Assembly (NCBI RefSeq): GCF_023217965.1
Contig: NZ_JALPSC010000001.1
Location: 1,860,001 to 1,924,000 of the forward strand
DNA from: Prevotella sp. E13-27
Lineage (GTDB): Bacteria > Bacteroidota > Bacteroidia > Bacteroidales > Bacteroidaceae
Length of the DNA: 64,000 bases
Direction of reading: 5' to 3'
Below are positions 46,219-54,861 of this stretch, piece by piece; position 1 is the first letter of the stretch; every line of letters begins with the position of its first letter. A program made the position numbers and the translations under genes. The notes beneath the pieces were generated by a model. That model did not search any database and was not told the origin of the DNA. It saw nothing but the letters and a program-made list of their open reading frames with translations.

Positions 46219-46484
46219 GAAATAATAAGCTAATGCATCATTGAAAACGGATTTCTCCCCGATTTCGCTGCAAATGTATGTGTTTTTTTTGAATTCGCCA
46301 AACAAAAATGAAAAAAAGTTTATATTTTATTGATTGTTGTTTGTAAATATGAGCTGAGCAATCTTTAACTTCTTTGAAAGAGAAGTTTAACTTTGCTCGA
46401 AGAGATGTTTAACTTATCTCTGAGAAAAGTGTAACTTTGTCTAGGCAGAACTAAACTAAAAGGCAGCTGACGAATTATGATGTG
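46219..46484. other. A/T-rich intergenic sequence
   Basis: No gene seen. Three degenerate units around 46375-46440 share GTTTAACTT/GTGTAACTT followed by TGTCT/ATCTC-like sequence. Confidence 0.4.
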
Positions 46485-46580
46485 GATAATTGGGGTTGAT
46501 GGGCATGATGGGTCTAATGGGTTTAACGGGGATGATGGGTTTAACGGGGTTGATGGGTTTAATGGGGGTGTTTAATGGGC
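46485..46580 (+). repeat. 9-base repeat array upstream of the four-helix gene
   Basis: About ten imperfect units of TGATGGGTT / TAATGGGTT / TAACGGGGA type. The same repeat type encodes the C-terminus of the downstream protein. Confidence 0.85.
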
Positions 46581-46638
46581 ATTTTATAGTGTGTTGATGC
46601 TTCAGTGGGGGTGGTACGTTCAAAAAAGTGCGAATAAG

Positions 46639-46670
46639 TTTGGAGTTTTGAGTGCTTAACCGTACCTTTG
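46639..46670 (+). promoter_or_regulatory. Promoter of the four-helix gene
   Basis: TTTG (46639-46642), 20 bases, TACCTTTG (46663-46670). ATG 46675 follows by four bases, so the mRNA is leaderless or nearly so. Confidence 0.75.
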
Positions 46671-46674
46671 CGTC

Positions 46675-47355
46675 ATGAAGAATGAAAATAAAGAGTTCCT
46701 GAGGCAAGATAATAACTACCGGACGTTGAAGGCATTCCAGAAAGCGGAATGTATCTACGACGTTACATTCTATTTTGCCAATACGTTCTTAAAGGTGGGT
46801 GACCGCACTATCGACCAGATAATACAGGCTGCACGTTCGGGTAAGCAGAACTTAGCTGAAGGTAATATCGATGGTATCACCTCACGAGAAATGGAACTGA
46901 AGTTGACGAACGTAAACAGGGCTTCTTTACATGAACTGTTGCTTGACTACGAGGATTATCTGCGGGTGAGGGGTCTGGAACAATGGAGGTATGATGATCC
47001 ACGATGCGTGCAGACACGTACGTTCTGTAAGACTCATCTCGACTCTGCCATTTTCAGAGAGAAAATTAAGGATCGTTCCGACGAGACTATAGCTAACATC
47101 GCCATCACGCTGATTCATCAGTGCGACATTCTTATACGTGGACTCATTGAGTGGAAAAAACACGATTTCCTTGAAAAGGGTGGTATCAAGGAGGAATTAT
47201 ATCAGGCACGGAAGGATTGGCAGAAGAGGAATGGGGCCTATGGGAAGATTCCGTATGAAGGAAGTGGGTTTAATGGGTCTAATGGGTTTAATGGGTTTAA
47301 TGGGTCTAATGGGGCTGATGGGCCTAATGGGCATTTTGTTAAGCGACCCAAGTAG
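46675..47355 (+). CDS. Four-helix bundle suffix-domain protein (23S rRNA IVP family)
   Basis: 226 residues. The family core (FQKAECIYDVTFYFANTFL, QIIQAARSGKQNLAEGNI, LHELLLDYEDYL) matches the four-helix bundle/S23 family, with the extra suffix region seen in Bacteroidales (IANIAITLIHQCDILIRGLIEW). The fold is shared with the Avd accessory of diversity-generating retroelements. Residues about 197-219 are F-N-G/S-N-G triplets encoded by a 9-base DNA repeat. Role unknown. Start supported by the adjacent promoter. Confidence 0.85.
   Translation: MKNENKEFLRQDNNYRTLKAFQKAECIYDVTFYFANTFLKVGDRTIDQIIQAARSGKQNLAEGNIDGITSREMELKLTNVNRASLHELLLDYEDYLRVRGLEQWRYDDPRCVQTRTFCKTHLDSAIFREKIKDRSDETIANIAITLIHQCDILIRGLIEWKKHDFLEKGGIKEELYQARKDWQKRNGAYGKIPYEGSGFNGSNGFNGFNGSNGADGPNGHFVKRPK
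47264..47338 (+). repeat. 9-base repeat array within the 3' end of the four-helix gene
   Basis: Eight units of GGGTTTAAT / GGGTCTAAT type, in frame, encoding (F/S)NG triplets. Same family and orientation as 46485-46580. Confidence 0.88.
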
Positions 47356-47399
47356 CCTAATAAGCCTATAAAGCCCAGTTCTTCCGATAAAACAATAGA

Positions 47400-49625
47400 A
47401 TGATAATGAAACAATTGCTGATGACAGGTGTAATCTTTCTGATGCTCCTTTCTGGCGCTCCTTTACAGGCGCAGCAGAGGGGGATGGGGAAGATGTCGCC
47501 TTGGCTTAGGCATATAGCAAGGCTGGAAACGAGCTGGGCAAGGCAGGATGCAAACCAAGCAAACAGGGTGTCTGCTTACGGAGAGACAACGGACAGAAGG
47601 CAGGTGTGCGCTTTAGCTGATGTTGCCACGGCGGAGGTGCTGCCGCTTTATGGCAGTAGGTCGCTGGCTGAAGTGGGAGGTGTGCATATTGTCAGCATAC
47701 CCATTGGACAGCTCCGTTCCTTGGCTGCAGACCCAAGGGTGAGAAGAATAGAAGCACACCCTTTAGGAACAGCGCTCAATGATTCGATGGCAATACACCT
47801 GAATGCCTTGCCTGCATATGCTGGAACAGACCTTCCGCAACCTTTTACAGGAAAGGGCGTGGTAGTGGGAATCATGGATATAGGCTTTGACCTGACGCAA
47901 CCCAATTTTTACAGCCGTGATACTACGCAATATCGCATAAAGCGCCTATGGGACATGTTGTCAACGGACACTCTGGGAAGTGAATTTTATGTGGGACGCG
48001 ACTACACGACGCGCGACGAGCTGTTGAAGCTGCAACATTCGCGCGATGGACGCGATCTTACACATGGCACATATACACTGGGTATTGCTGCAGGCAGCGG
48101 ATATACCTCAAACTATCGCGGCATGGCACCAGAGAGTGATATTTGCCTGGTGGCGAATGCCGTGTCAAATAACGCGGCTTATATCGATTCGGTCAATTAC
48201 TATAAATATACTTATGCCACTGATGCCCTTGGATTCAAATATATCTATGACTATGCCGCGAGTGTCAACAAGCCGTGCGTGATATCACTGAGTGAGGGCA
48301 GCTCACAGGATTTCCGTGGTGATGACCTGCTCTATTACAAGATGATAAAAAGCCTGGTGGGACCTGGACGTATCCTTGTGTCGGCAGCCGGTAACAGGGG
48401 ATGGATGAAGGACTGGATTCACAAGGGGAGATGTGAGCAGTCGAAGGGCGCTTTTCTTTATGCTGAAAACAAGACAATGATAGTAACCACGAAGTCGAGG
48501 GATGACTTCTCCTTGCGAGTGGTGGCATACAGGGAGAAGAATGATACGCTGACAATAAACACTAGAGAGGTGATGAGCGCACAGGACTCAACGCTGAATA
48601 CCGTTTTAGACGCAGGCGGAGCAAAGCTGAGTGTTCAGGTTGAGGCTTATCCGTCGTGCTACGATGAGAGCGACATGTGCTACGACCTGACGATAAACGG
48701 AGAGTCGTATATAGGATTTAACTTTCCCATATCGTTTGAAGTGGTGGGTGCAGATTCCGATGTTGAGGTGTTTAGGGTAAACGGCGCTTTCGGCGGTTCA
48801 GACAAGAACCGTCAATTGGAAGCTGGAGAGCGCACACATAACATACTGTCTCCCAGCAGTAGTCCTGACGTGATCTGCGTAGGAGCAACGGCATATCGTT
48901 TGGGCGTTATTAATCATGAAGGGAAATATGTGGAATTCGATGATGGCAAGGACGGAGAACGTGCAGGCATGTCGTCGGTAGGCCCTACGTTCGACGGACG
49001 TATAAAGCCCGATGTTATGGCGCCTGGCATTAATGTCATATCGTCATACAACAGCTTCTACATAGAAGAGCATCCTAATGCCTCCGATGCTTCTGGAAAT
49101 ATGTTCTATTATGATTTCAACGGGAGAACCTACACGTGGAACTGTAATAGTGGCACTTCCGGCTCATCGCCAGCTGTGGCAGGCGTAATAGCGCTATGGC
49201 TGGAAGCATGTCCCACATTGTCGCCTGAGGACGTGATGGATGTCATAGCCCATACGAGCAGACATAACGACCCAACGCTGTCGTATCCAAATAACCTATA
49301 CGGATGGGGCGAGATAGATGCCTATGGCGGACTGCTGTATCTGCTGGGTGCAGACAAGATAGACGGTGTTACGAGAGACCCCTCTAAGGTTCGGGTGAGC
49401 GTGACAGGTGAAGGCGCTGTAAGGCTGGTATTGCCGGAACCAGCGCAGTCGGCTGTGAAAGTAACTGTCTATGAGCTGTCTGGCAAAGTAAAATATCGCC
49501 AGCGGCTTGTGCCTGGCGAAAGCGAGTACCTTTTGCCATCGTTGCGACTGGCGAGAGGTCAGGTTTATGTAGTTCAGATTGATGGTGACGCAGCAGTGAA
49601 AGGCTCCCTGATAATAAAAGGATAG
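47400..49625 (+). CDS. Secreted subtilisin-family (S8) serine peptidase
   Basis: 741 residues. Signal peptide ending PLQAQ (about 25), a short propeptide, then the S8 domain with catalytic D160 (VVGIMDIGFD), H222 (THGTYTLGIA) and S587 (GTSGSSPAVAG). The large insert between His and Ser is typical of Bacteroidota subtilases. The C-terminal 75 residues (VTVYELSGKVKYRQ...GQVYVVQI) are a type IX secretion tail. Start ATG 47400; an ATG six bases further in is equally possible. Confidence 0.9.
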   Translation: MIMKQLLMTGVIFLMLLSGAPLQAQQRGMGKMSPWLRHIARLETSWARQDANQANRVSAYGETTDRRQVCALADVATAEVLPLYGSRSLAEVGGVHIVSIPIGQLRSLAADPRVRRIEAHPLGTALNDSMAIHLNALPAYAGTDLPQPFTGKGVVVGIMDIGFDLTQPNFYSRDTTQYRIKRLWDMLSTDTLGSEFYVGRDYTTRDELLKLQHSRDGRDLTHGTYTLGIAAGSGYTSNYRGMAPESDICLVANAVSNNAAYIDSVNYYKYTYATDALGFKYIYDYAASVNKPCVISLSEGSSQDFRGDDLLYYKMIKSLVGPGRILVSAAGNRGWMKDWIHKGRCEQSKGAFLYAENKTMIVTTKSRDDFSLRVVAYREKNDTLTINTREVMSAQDSTLNTVLDAGGAKLSVQVEAYPSCYDESDMCYDLTINGESYIGFNFPISFEVVGADSDVEVFRVNGAFGGSDKNRQLEAGERTHNILSPSSSPDVICVGATAYRLGVINHEGKYVEFDDGKDGERAGMSSVGPTFDGRIKPDVMAPGINVISSYNSFYIEEHPNASDASGNMFYYDFNGRTYTWNCNSGTSGSSPAVAGVIALWLEACPTLSPEDVMDVIAHTSRHNDPTLSYPNNLYGWGEIDAYGGLLYLLGADKIDGVTRDPSKVRVSVTGEGAVRLVLPEPAQSAVKVTVYELSGKVKYRQRLVPGESEYLLPSLRLARGQVYVVQIDGDAAVKGSLIIKG

Positions 49626-49626
49626 C

Positions 49627-49688
49627 TAACCTCTTACTTCTCACCTCTTACCTCTCACCTCTTACCTCTAACCTCTAACCTCTCACCT
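49627..49688. repeat. Heptamer/octamer repeat array, CTAACCTCT type
   Basis: About nine imperfect units of CTTACCTCT / CTCACCTCT / CTAACCTCT fill the gap between convergent genes. The same family in inverted orientation is at 54774-54837. Confidence 0.85.
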
Positions 49689-50726
49689 CTATTGTCCACC
49701 AAGGCGCGAGAAGTATTCGATGATGTCTTCCCAGGTTTTGAACGTGTCAGAGCCAAACTCTATGAGCGATGCCATGGCATCGGCCTCTTTCTCGCGACTA
49801 ATGAGGTAGTCGCCATAGAGCAGGCTGCGTTGGTTGGTGAAGATGGTGTGACCCCATGCAGGCACGTTGATATATTCTTCCAGCCATGCTGTCACATCGG
49901 AGTAGAATGATGGCTGCGATGTGGGAGCTGGAGCCACGAAATAAACCTGATAGCGTTCTATCAGCTGACGCACAGCTTTCTGCGAAGATGATAGTGGCTT
50001 TGCCTCAAGTCCCAAAGAGGGTAGGGCGCTGAGAGAAGATTCGGATACTGGCGGAACGAGACTCTCAATACCGATATATATAATTGGGCGCTCGCGACCT
50101 TCCTGACGATCGTCAATCCAACGGATGACAGGCATCACGGAGTGCATGAACGAACGGTCATCCATACGGTGCTCGCCGTGGAAATGAGCAGCGTTAGGAT
50201 AGTGCTCGATGAACATGCCGAAGGTATCGACAACGTCATCTCTATCGCCAAAGAGACCATAGACACGCTTCTGCTCCTCCCTTGAACAGCCGCTGAAACG
50301 CTGTTCTGAGACCTGACGATATTCCTTCACCAAGGCTTTGTCAACATAGAACTGTTGTACGCCGTCGAGGCGTGGGTTCTGGAATGTTTGTGTGCCTGTC
50401 ATGCCATGGGCCTGCATGGTGTCGGCAAGGCAGAGGGCTGGGTTCAGACAGATACGGTCGAAGCCGTAGAGCTGTTCTGTGTACATGCCGCCCATTGACG
50501 TGCCTATTATGAGGTCGGGCTTCTCTGTGTCGCATATCTGCTTCAGCAGAGCCTGTGCCTCCTCTGGATGAACGGGCAGGTCGGGTGCGATGACTTTGGC
50601 ATTGGGCATGACCACGCGGAGGCGTGACACTGTGCCAGACTGGCCGCTTGAACCGAAGCCATGAACGTATAGAACTGTCTTTCCTGACATTATCTCAGGA
50701 AACTGCTTTACATACTGATTTTCCAT
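49689..50726 (-). CDS. YqiA-like alpha/beta hydrolase fused to a degenerate HAD/5'-nucleotidase domain
   Basis: 345 residues. Residues 1-210 are a YqiA/UPF0227-type esterase: VLYVHGFGSSG, nucleophile S77 in GTSMGG, and a later GDRDD and HGEHRMDD. Residues 214-345 resemble a 5'(3')-deoxyribonucleotidase (RQLIERYQVYFVAPAP, WLEEYINVPAW, NQRSLLYGDYLIS), but the catalytic D-x-D motif is replaced by YIGIES, so this half should be inactive. A -7 box at 50735-50742 leaves only eight bases before ATG 50726. Confidence 0.78.
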   Translation of the reverse strand: MENQYVKQFPEIMSGKTVLYVHGFGSSGQSGTVSRLRVVMPNAKVIAPDLPVHPEEAQALLKQICDTEKPDLIIGTSMGGMYTEQLYGFDRICLNPALCLADTMQAHGMTGTQTFQNPRLDGVQQFYVDKALVKEYRQVSEQRFSGCSREEQKRVYGLFGDRDDVVDTFGMFIEHYPNAAHFHGEHRMDDRSFMHSVMPVIRWIDDRQEGRERPIIYIGIESLVPPVSESSLSALPSLGLEAKPLSSSQKAVRQLIERYQVYFVAPAPTSQPSFYSDVTAWLEEYINVPAWGHTIFTNQRSLLYGDYLISREKEADAMASLIEFGSDTFKTWEDIIEYFSRLGGQ

Positions 50727-50734
50727 AATTGGCG

Positions 50735-50742
50735 CAAAATTA
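50735..50742 (-). promoter_or_regulatory. -7 element of the YqiA-fusion gene
   Basis: TAATTTTG on the minus strand, eight bases before the ATG. Confidence 0.55.
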
Positions 50743-50828
50743 GCGTTTCGATTCTATAATAATGGGGCTTGTGAGGTTAAAATATTCTAATTCGCAGAAA
50801 CTTTCGGCTGTTTTGACCGTCATATCAG

Positions 50829-50836
50829 TAATTTTG
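50829..50836 (+). promoter_or_regulatory. -7 element of the OmpA lipoprotein gene
   Basis: TAATTTTG, 81 bases before ATG 50918; no clear -33 box at the standard distance. Confidence 0.5.
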
Positions 50837-50917
50837 CATCTAAAATTTGCTTTTGGGCCAAAAGCCCAGGTAAAAAAGAATGTAGAATAATAAAAACTTA
50901 AAAATAGAAAAACGATT

Positions 50918-51772
50918 ATGAAGAAGAACATTCTGTTTATTGCTCTTGCAGCCACAGTGCTGATGAGCAGCTGCGCCAGCAAGAAGGATCTTGTGGCATG
51001 TCAAACTGAGAATAAGTCGCTGACCGCTTCACTGCAGAGCGCGCGTGAGGATCTTGCAGCAAAGAATGCACGTGTGCAGAGCCTTGAGGAACAGCTCGCT
51101 GCACAGAAATATGCCATGGCTGAGCAGAAGAAGCTCGTGACAAACCTACAGAACTCGCTGGACAAGAGCCTTAACAACGCATCGCAGAACAACGTGTCAA
51201 TAGAGAAGCTCGTTGACCAGATTAACGAGTCAAACCTCTATATCCGTCATCTGGTAGAGGTGAAGTCGAAGAGCGACTCACTTAACATGGTGCTGACAAA
51301 CAACCTCACACGCTCACTTTCTAAGGAAGAGATGAAGGAGGTTGACGTACAGGTGCTGAAGGGCGTGGTATATATCTCGCTGGCAGATAACATGCTCTAC
51401 AAGAGCGGCTCTTACGAGATTAACGAGCGCGGCGCACAGACACTGTCGAAGATTGCAAAGATTATCACAGACTATAGTAACTATGACGTGCTGATAGAGG
51501 GTAACACTGACGATGTGCCCATCTCGAAGACAAACATCCGCAACAACTGGGACCTCTCATGTCTGCGTGCCTCTTCTGTAGCACAGGTGCTCCAGACAAA
51601 GTATGGCGTTGATCCAAAGCGTCTTACTGCAGGTGGACGTGGCGAGTACAACCCAATTGAGAGCAATGATACAGAGGCTGGTAAGCAGCGCAACCGCCGT
51701 ACACAGATTATCATCACTCCGAAACTCGACGAGTTCATGGATCTCATTGGCAAGGCTCCTGAGTCAAAGTAA
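50918..51772 (+). CDS. OmpA-family peptidoglycan-associated lipoprotein
   Basis: 284 residues. Lipoprotein signal with LMSSCASKK; a coiled coil at about 30-125 (heptads in ENKSLTASLQSAREDLAAKN); a C-terminal OmpA domain (LADNMLYKSGSYEINERGAQTL, NTDDVPISKTNIRNNWDLS, GRGEYNPIESND, RNRRTQIIITP) that binds diaminopimelate in peptidoglycan. It probably tethers the outer membrane to the wall. Own promoter. Confidence 0.92.
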   Translation: MKKNILFIALAATVLMSSCASKKDLVACQTENKSLTASLQSAREDLAAKNARVQSLEEQLAAQKYAMAEQKKLVTNLQNSLDKSLNNASQNNVSIEKLVDQINESNLYIRHLVEVKSKSDSLNMVLTNNLTRSLSKEEMKEVDVQVLKGVVYISLADNMLYKSGSYEINERGAQTLSKIAKIITDYSNYDVLIEGNTDDVPISKTNIRNNWDLSCLRASSVAQVLQTKYGVDPKRLTAGGRGEYNPIESNDTEAGKQRNRRTQIIITPKLDEFMDLIGKAPESK

Positions 51773-51814
51773 TCGGCTGAAACTGTCTTTTACCAATAAC
51801 TAATTACTATTACT

Positions 51815-52873
51815 ATGACTATGAACAAACTTATTCTTTCGGCTGCTTTTGCCATCAGTTCGCTGGCTGTCTCTGCACAGAACATTCAGAAAGGTGACTA
51901 CGGCTATCTGTACTGCCACATGAGCGACCATGGAGAGTTCACAGCCTACGCCCTGAGCCGTGACGGATACAACTATGAGGATATCATAGGCGGACGTGCC
52001 GTCATAGATCCAAAAGAACATGCTCGCATAGAGGGTGGACAGCGCGATGCCTTCATCACGCGTTCATGGGACGGCAAGGGATTTGTCATGGTGACAACAG
52101 ATATGTGTGTAGCAAAGTCACGTAAATGGGATAACTACGGCATAGACCTGCTGAAGAGCGATGACCTCATAAACTGGACAAGCGTCACCTTCGACTATCG
52201 CAAAGGCACGAGCATCTTCATGAACCCTGATGCAGAGAGCGTGTATAAGGACTGGTCAACCATCAACCGCGTGTGGGCACCACAGATATTCTGGGATCCT
52301 AACTACACATGGGAGAATGGAGAGAAGGGCGGATACATGATATACTACTCAATGCTCAATCGTCCTGAGGAGAAGTACGACCGCATGTACTATTCTTACG
52401 CTGACAAGTCGTTTACGAAGCTAACCCAGCCTAGACTGCTGTTTGACTGGGGCTATGCCACCATCGATGCCGACATCAACCTGCTTGACGACGGACTATA
52501 TCACATGCTGATAAAGAAAGAGGGCGGCAAGCCTGGCATATACACCGCCACATCGAAGAACCTCACAAGCGGCTGGGGTGAACCCGTTGCCGATGACTAT
52601 GTGAGCTTCGAGGGCAGAAAGAACTGCGAGGGTTCGAGCGCGTTCCAGCTCATTGGCGACAAGACATGGCGCGTGGCTTACATACAGTATCATGACAACC
52701 CGAAGCACTATCGCATATGTGAGGCCGACGAGCATCTGCGCAACTTCAAGAATCCTGTTGACATAAAGGGAGTGACAGCTCCTCAGCATGGTTCGTTCAT
52801 GAGACTGACAAAGAAAGAGTATAAACGACTGAAGAAGTGGTCGGACAAGCAAAATGAAAAAACAGGTAAGTAA
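51815..52873 (+). CDS. Secreted glycoside hydrolase family 43-like protein
   Basis: 352 residues, signal peptide ending VSAQ (about 22). A five-bladed propeller pattern with NRVWAPQIFWDPNY and GYATIDADINLLDDGLYHMLIKKEGG, typical of GH43 arabinanases/xylosidases. Acidic residues fit the family but the exact catalytic trio was not assigned. No C-terminal sorting tail; the last 20 bases overlap the next gene. Confidence 0.82.
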   Translation: MTMNKLILSAAFAISSLAVSAQNIQKGDYGYLYCHMSDHGEFTAYALSRDGYNYEDIIGGRAVIDPKEHARIEGGQRDAFITRSWDGKGFVMVTTDMCVAKSRKWDNYGIDLLKSDDLINWTSVTFDYRKGTSIFMNPDAESVYKDWSTINRVWAPQIFWDPNYTWENGEKGGYMIYYSMLNRPEEKYDRMYYSYADKSFTKLTQPRLLFDWGYATIDADINLLDDGLYHMLIKKEGGKPGIYTATSKNLTSGWGEPVADDYVSFEGRKNCEGSSAFQLIGDKTWRVAYIQYHDNPKHYRICEADEHLRNFKNPVDIKGVTAPQHGSFMRLTKKEYKRLKKWSDKQNEKTGK

Positions 52874-54773
52874 GAATACTGCAGACACAAAGACAGGGGA
52901 ACCGAAAAACTCGGCTCCCCTGTATCTGCGCTATACGGGTATAGCAGTCAGCGTGCTGGTTCTCGTTGCAGCCTTTGGTGCCATCGTTGCTAACGAGGAT
53001 GACTATCTCTATCGTGTACAGGAACTGAACTTGTTCCTCTATACACCGCTGTTCTTCAAGCAGCAGCTGGTAGTGGCAGGAGGCATGCTTACGTGGCTTG
53101 GCACTTATTTCACACAGTTTTTCTATCACACATGGTTGGGCACGCTGATGCTCATCGGCTGGCTGGCACTCTTCATGTGGCTCGTGAAGCAGACGTTCAA
53201 GTTGCCGGCATCGTGGATGCCGCTGCTTCTCATCCCTGCCGGTCTGATGCTGATAACCGACTTTAACCTCGGCTATTGGGTATATATCCTCAAGCTGCGC
53301 GGACATTTCTTCATTGGCGTCATGGGCATGTCAATGGCTGTGGCGTTGGTATGGCTATACAGGGTGGTGGCAGCGAAGGCTTTCGCAAAAGACAGCAGTC
53401 TCGCAACGGCACTTCTCGTAGTGTTCCAAATTGTCGTGGGATTCCTGGCATATATTGTGGGAGGCTTCTACGGACTGCTGGCGCTGCTGCTCATGGCCGT
53501 GGTGAGCGTTAAGCTAAAGTCTGTGCTGACAGCGAAGATAATAGCCATAGCAACATCACTGTTGCTGATTGTTGTCGTCCCGCTCATAAGCTATCGACTC
53601 ATTTACTATCAGACGAACAGTGACTATGTGTGGTGGCAGATGTTGCCAGTCTATCATGATGAAAGCGGACTGGGCATCTACTATCCCTATATCATCACAT
53701 CGCTCTTCCTCGTAGTGCTGGCAGCACTTTATGGCATCCGTTATTCAGCATGTGTGCTGCGTCGCAGTTGGCTCCATATTGCCATGCAGCTTGTATTTGC
53801 CGTGGCTACAGTCTTTGGCTGCTGGCAGCTGTGGTATAAGGACGTGAGCTTTTACGAAGAGCTCCACATGAGCAGAAACGTGGAGAGCGGCGACTGGGAG
53901 GAGGTACTGCGCACTGTGCGCAACCATCAGGGCGAGCCAACGCGAATGATGGTGACATACAAGAACCTTGCGCTCTTCAAGGTGGGACGTGCCGGCGACG
54001 AGATGTATAACTATCCTGATGGCTCGAAGGAGTTTAACTGTCCCTTCGCGATACGCATGGCGCAGTTTGGTGGTAAGAACCTGTACTTGCACTATGGACT
54101 TCCAAACTACTGCTATCGCTGGTGTCTGGAGGAAGGTGTGGAGAACGGCTTCCGTGCGGAATATCTGAAACTGCTCACACAGTGTGCACTTCTTAACGAA
54201 GAGTGGCAGGTGGCAAAGAAATACATAGAACTGCTGAAGCAGACACGTTATCATGGAGAGTGGGCAGAGCAATATGAGGCGCTTGCTACACCCGATGGCG
54301 TGAAGAAGTTGAGTGAGCACCCCACGCTGGGGCCAATAAGCCAGCTGATGAAAGGCATCGACGTTCTGGGCACAGACCAGTCGATAATAGAGTTGTTCCT
54401 GCTGAACATTCAGGCTTATCGCCGTACTACAGACCTGAAGACTGCTGAACTTGTGCTGCTGTCTGCCTTGCAGCTGAAGGATATCAACACCTTCTGGCGC
54501 GCATTCTTCCAGTATGCTACGCTGAAGAAAGACGGTCGCATACCTCGTCACTTCCAGGAGGCTGCCTACCTCTATGGCAATCTCGAACATACGGTTGACA
54601 TCAGTCACATGCCGTTTGACAGCACCGTCGTTGAAAGTTGTAAGGCGTTCATGAACGCTGTGCGCCAGTATAAAGGTGCGAGTGAGGAGCAGCTGAAAAA
54701 CTCGCTGTACTATAGTTTCGGCAACACGTTCTACTATAACTACTTCCTCATGCGAAACCTGAAGACGTATTGA
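52854..54773 (+). CDS. DUF6057-family multi-pass membrane protein
   Basis: 639 residues. About nine hydrophobic helices in residues 25-330, then a 300-residue helical TPR-like domain outside the membrane (VESGDWEEVLRTVRNHQGEPT, EEWQVAKKYIELLKQT). This matches Bacteroidales DUF6057, usually followed by a PD40-type protein, as here. Function unknown. Starts within the GH43 gene (20-base overlap). Confidence 0.82.
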   Translation: MKKQVSKNTADTKTGEPKNSAPLYLRYTGIAVSVLVLVAAFGAIVANEDDYLYRVQELNLFLYTPLFFKQQLVVAGGMLTWLGTYFTQFFYHTWLGTLMLIGWLALFMWLVKQTFKLPASWMPLLLIPAGLMLITDFNLGYWVYILKLRGHFFIGVMGMSMAVALVWLYRVVAAKAFAKDSSLATALLVVFQIVVGFLAYIVGGFYGLLALLLMAVVSVKLKSVLTAKIIAIATSLLLIVVVPLISYRLIYYQTNSDYVWWQMLPVYHDESGLGIYYPYIITSLFLVVLAALYGIRYSACVLRRSWLHIAMQLVFAVATVFGCWQLWYKDVSFYEELHMSRNVESGDWEEVLRTVRNHQGEPTRMMVTYKNLALFKVGRAGDEMYNYPDGSKEFNCPFAIRMAQFGGKNLYLHYGLPNYCYRWCLEEGVENGFRAEYLKLLTQCALLNEEWQVAKKYIELLKQTRYHGEWAEQYEALATPDGVKKLSEHPTLGPISQLMKGIDVLGTDQSIIELFLLNIQAYRRTTDLKTAELVLLSALQLKDINTFWRAFFQYATLKKDGRIPRHFQEAAYLYGNLEHTVDISHMPFDSTVVESCKAFMNAVRQYKGASEEQLKNSLYYSFGNTFYYNYFLMRNLKTY

Positions 54774-54837
54774 GAGGTTAGAGGTTAGAAGTTAGAGGTT
54801 AGAAGTGAGAGGTTAGAAGTGAGAGGTTAGAGGTTAG
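54774..54837. repeat. Heptamer/octamer repeat array, GAGGTTAGA type
   Basis: About eight imperfect units of GAGGTTAGA / GAAGTTAGA / GAAGTGAGA between two co-directional genes. Inverted relative to 49627-49688. Confidence 0.85.
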
Positions 54838-54861
54838 ACCGCTTAAAACATAAAAAAGAAG

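Noticed and set aside
46485-47338. Regular short repeats resembling a CRISPR array
   Set aside because: Units are 9 bases with no spacers, and the second array is coding.
46675-47355. Avd accessory of a diversity-generating retroelement
   Set aside because: No reverse transcriptase, template or variable repeat is visible in the window; the suffix domain points to the IVP family.
49627-54837. Heptamer arrays as CRISPR or terminators
   Set aside because: No spacers and no stem-loop; simple imperfect tandem repeats.
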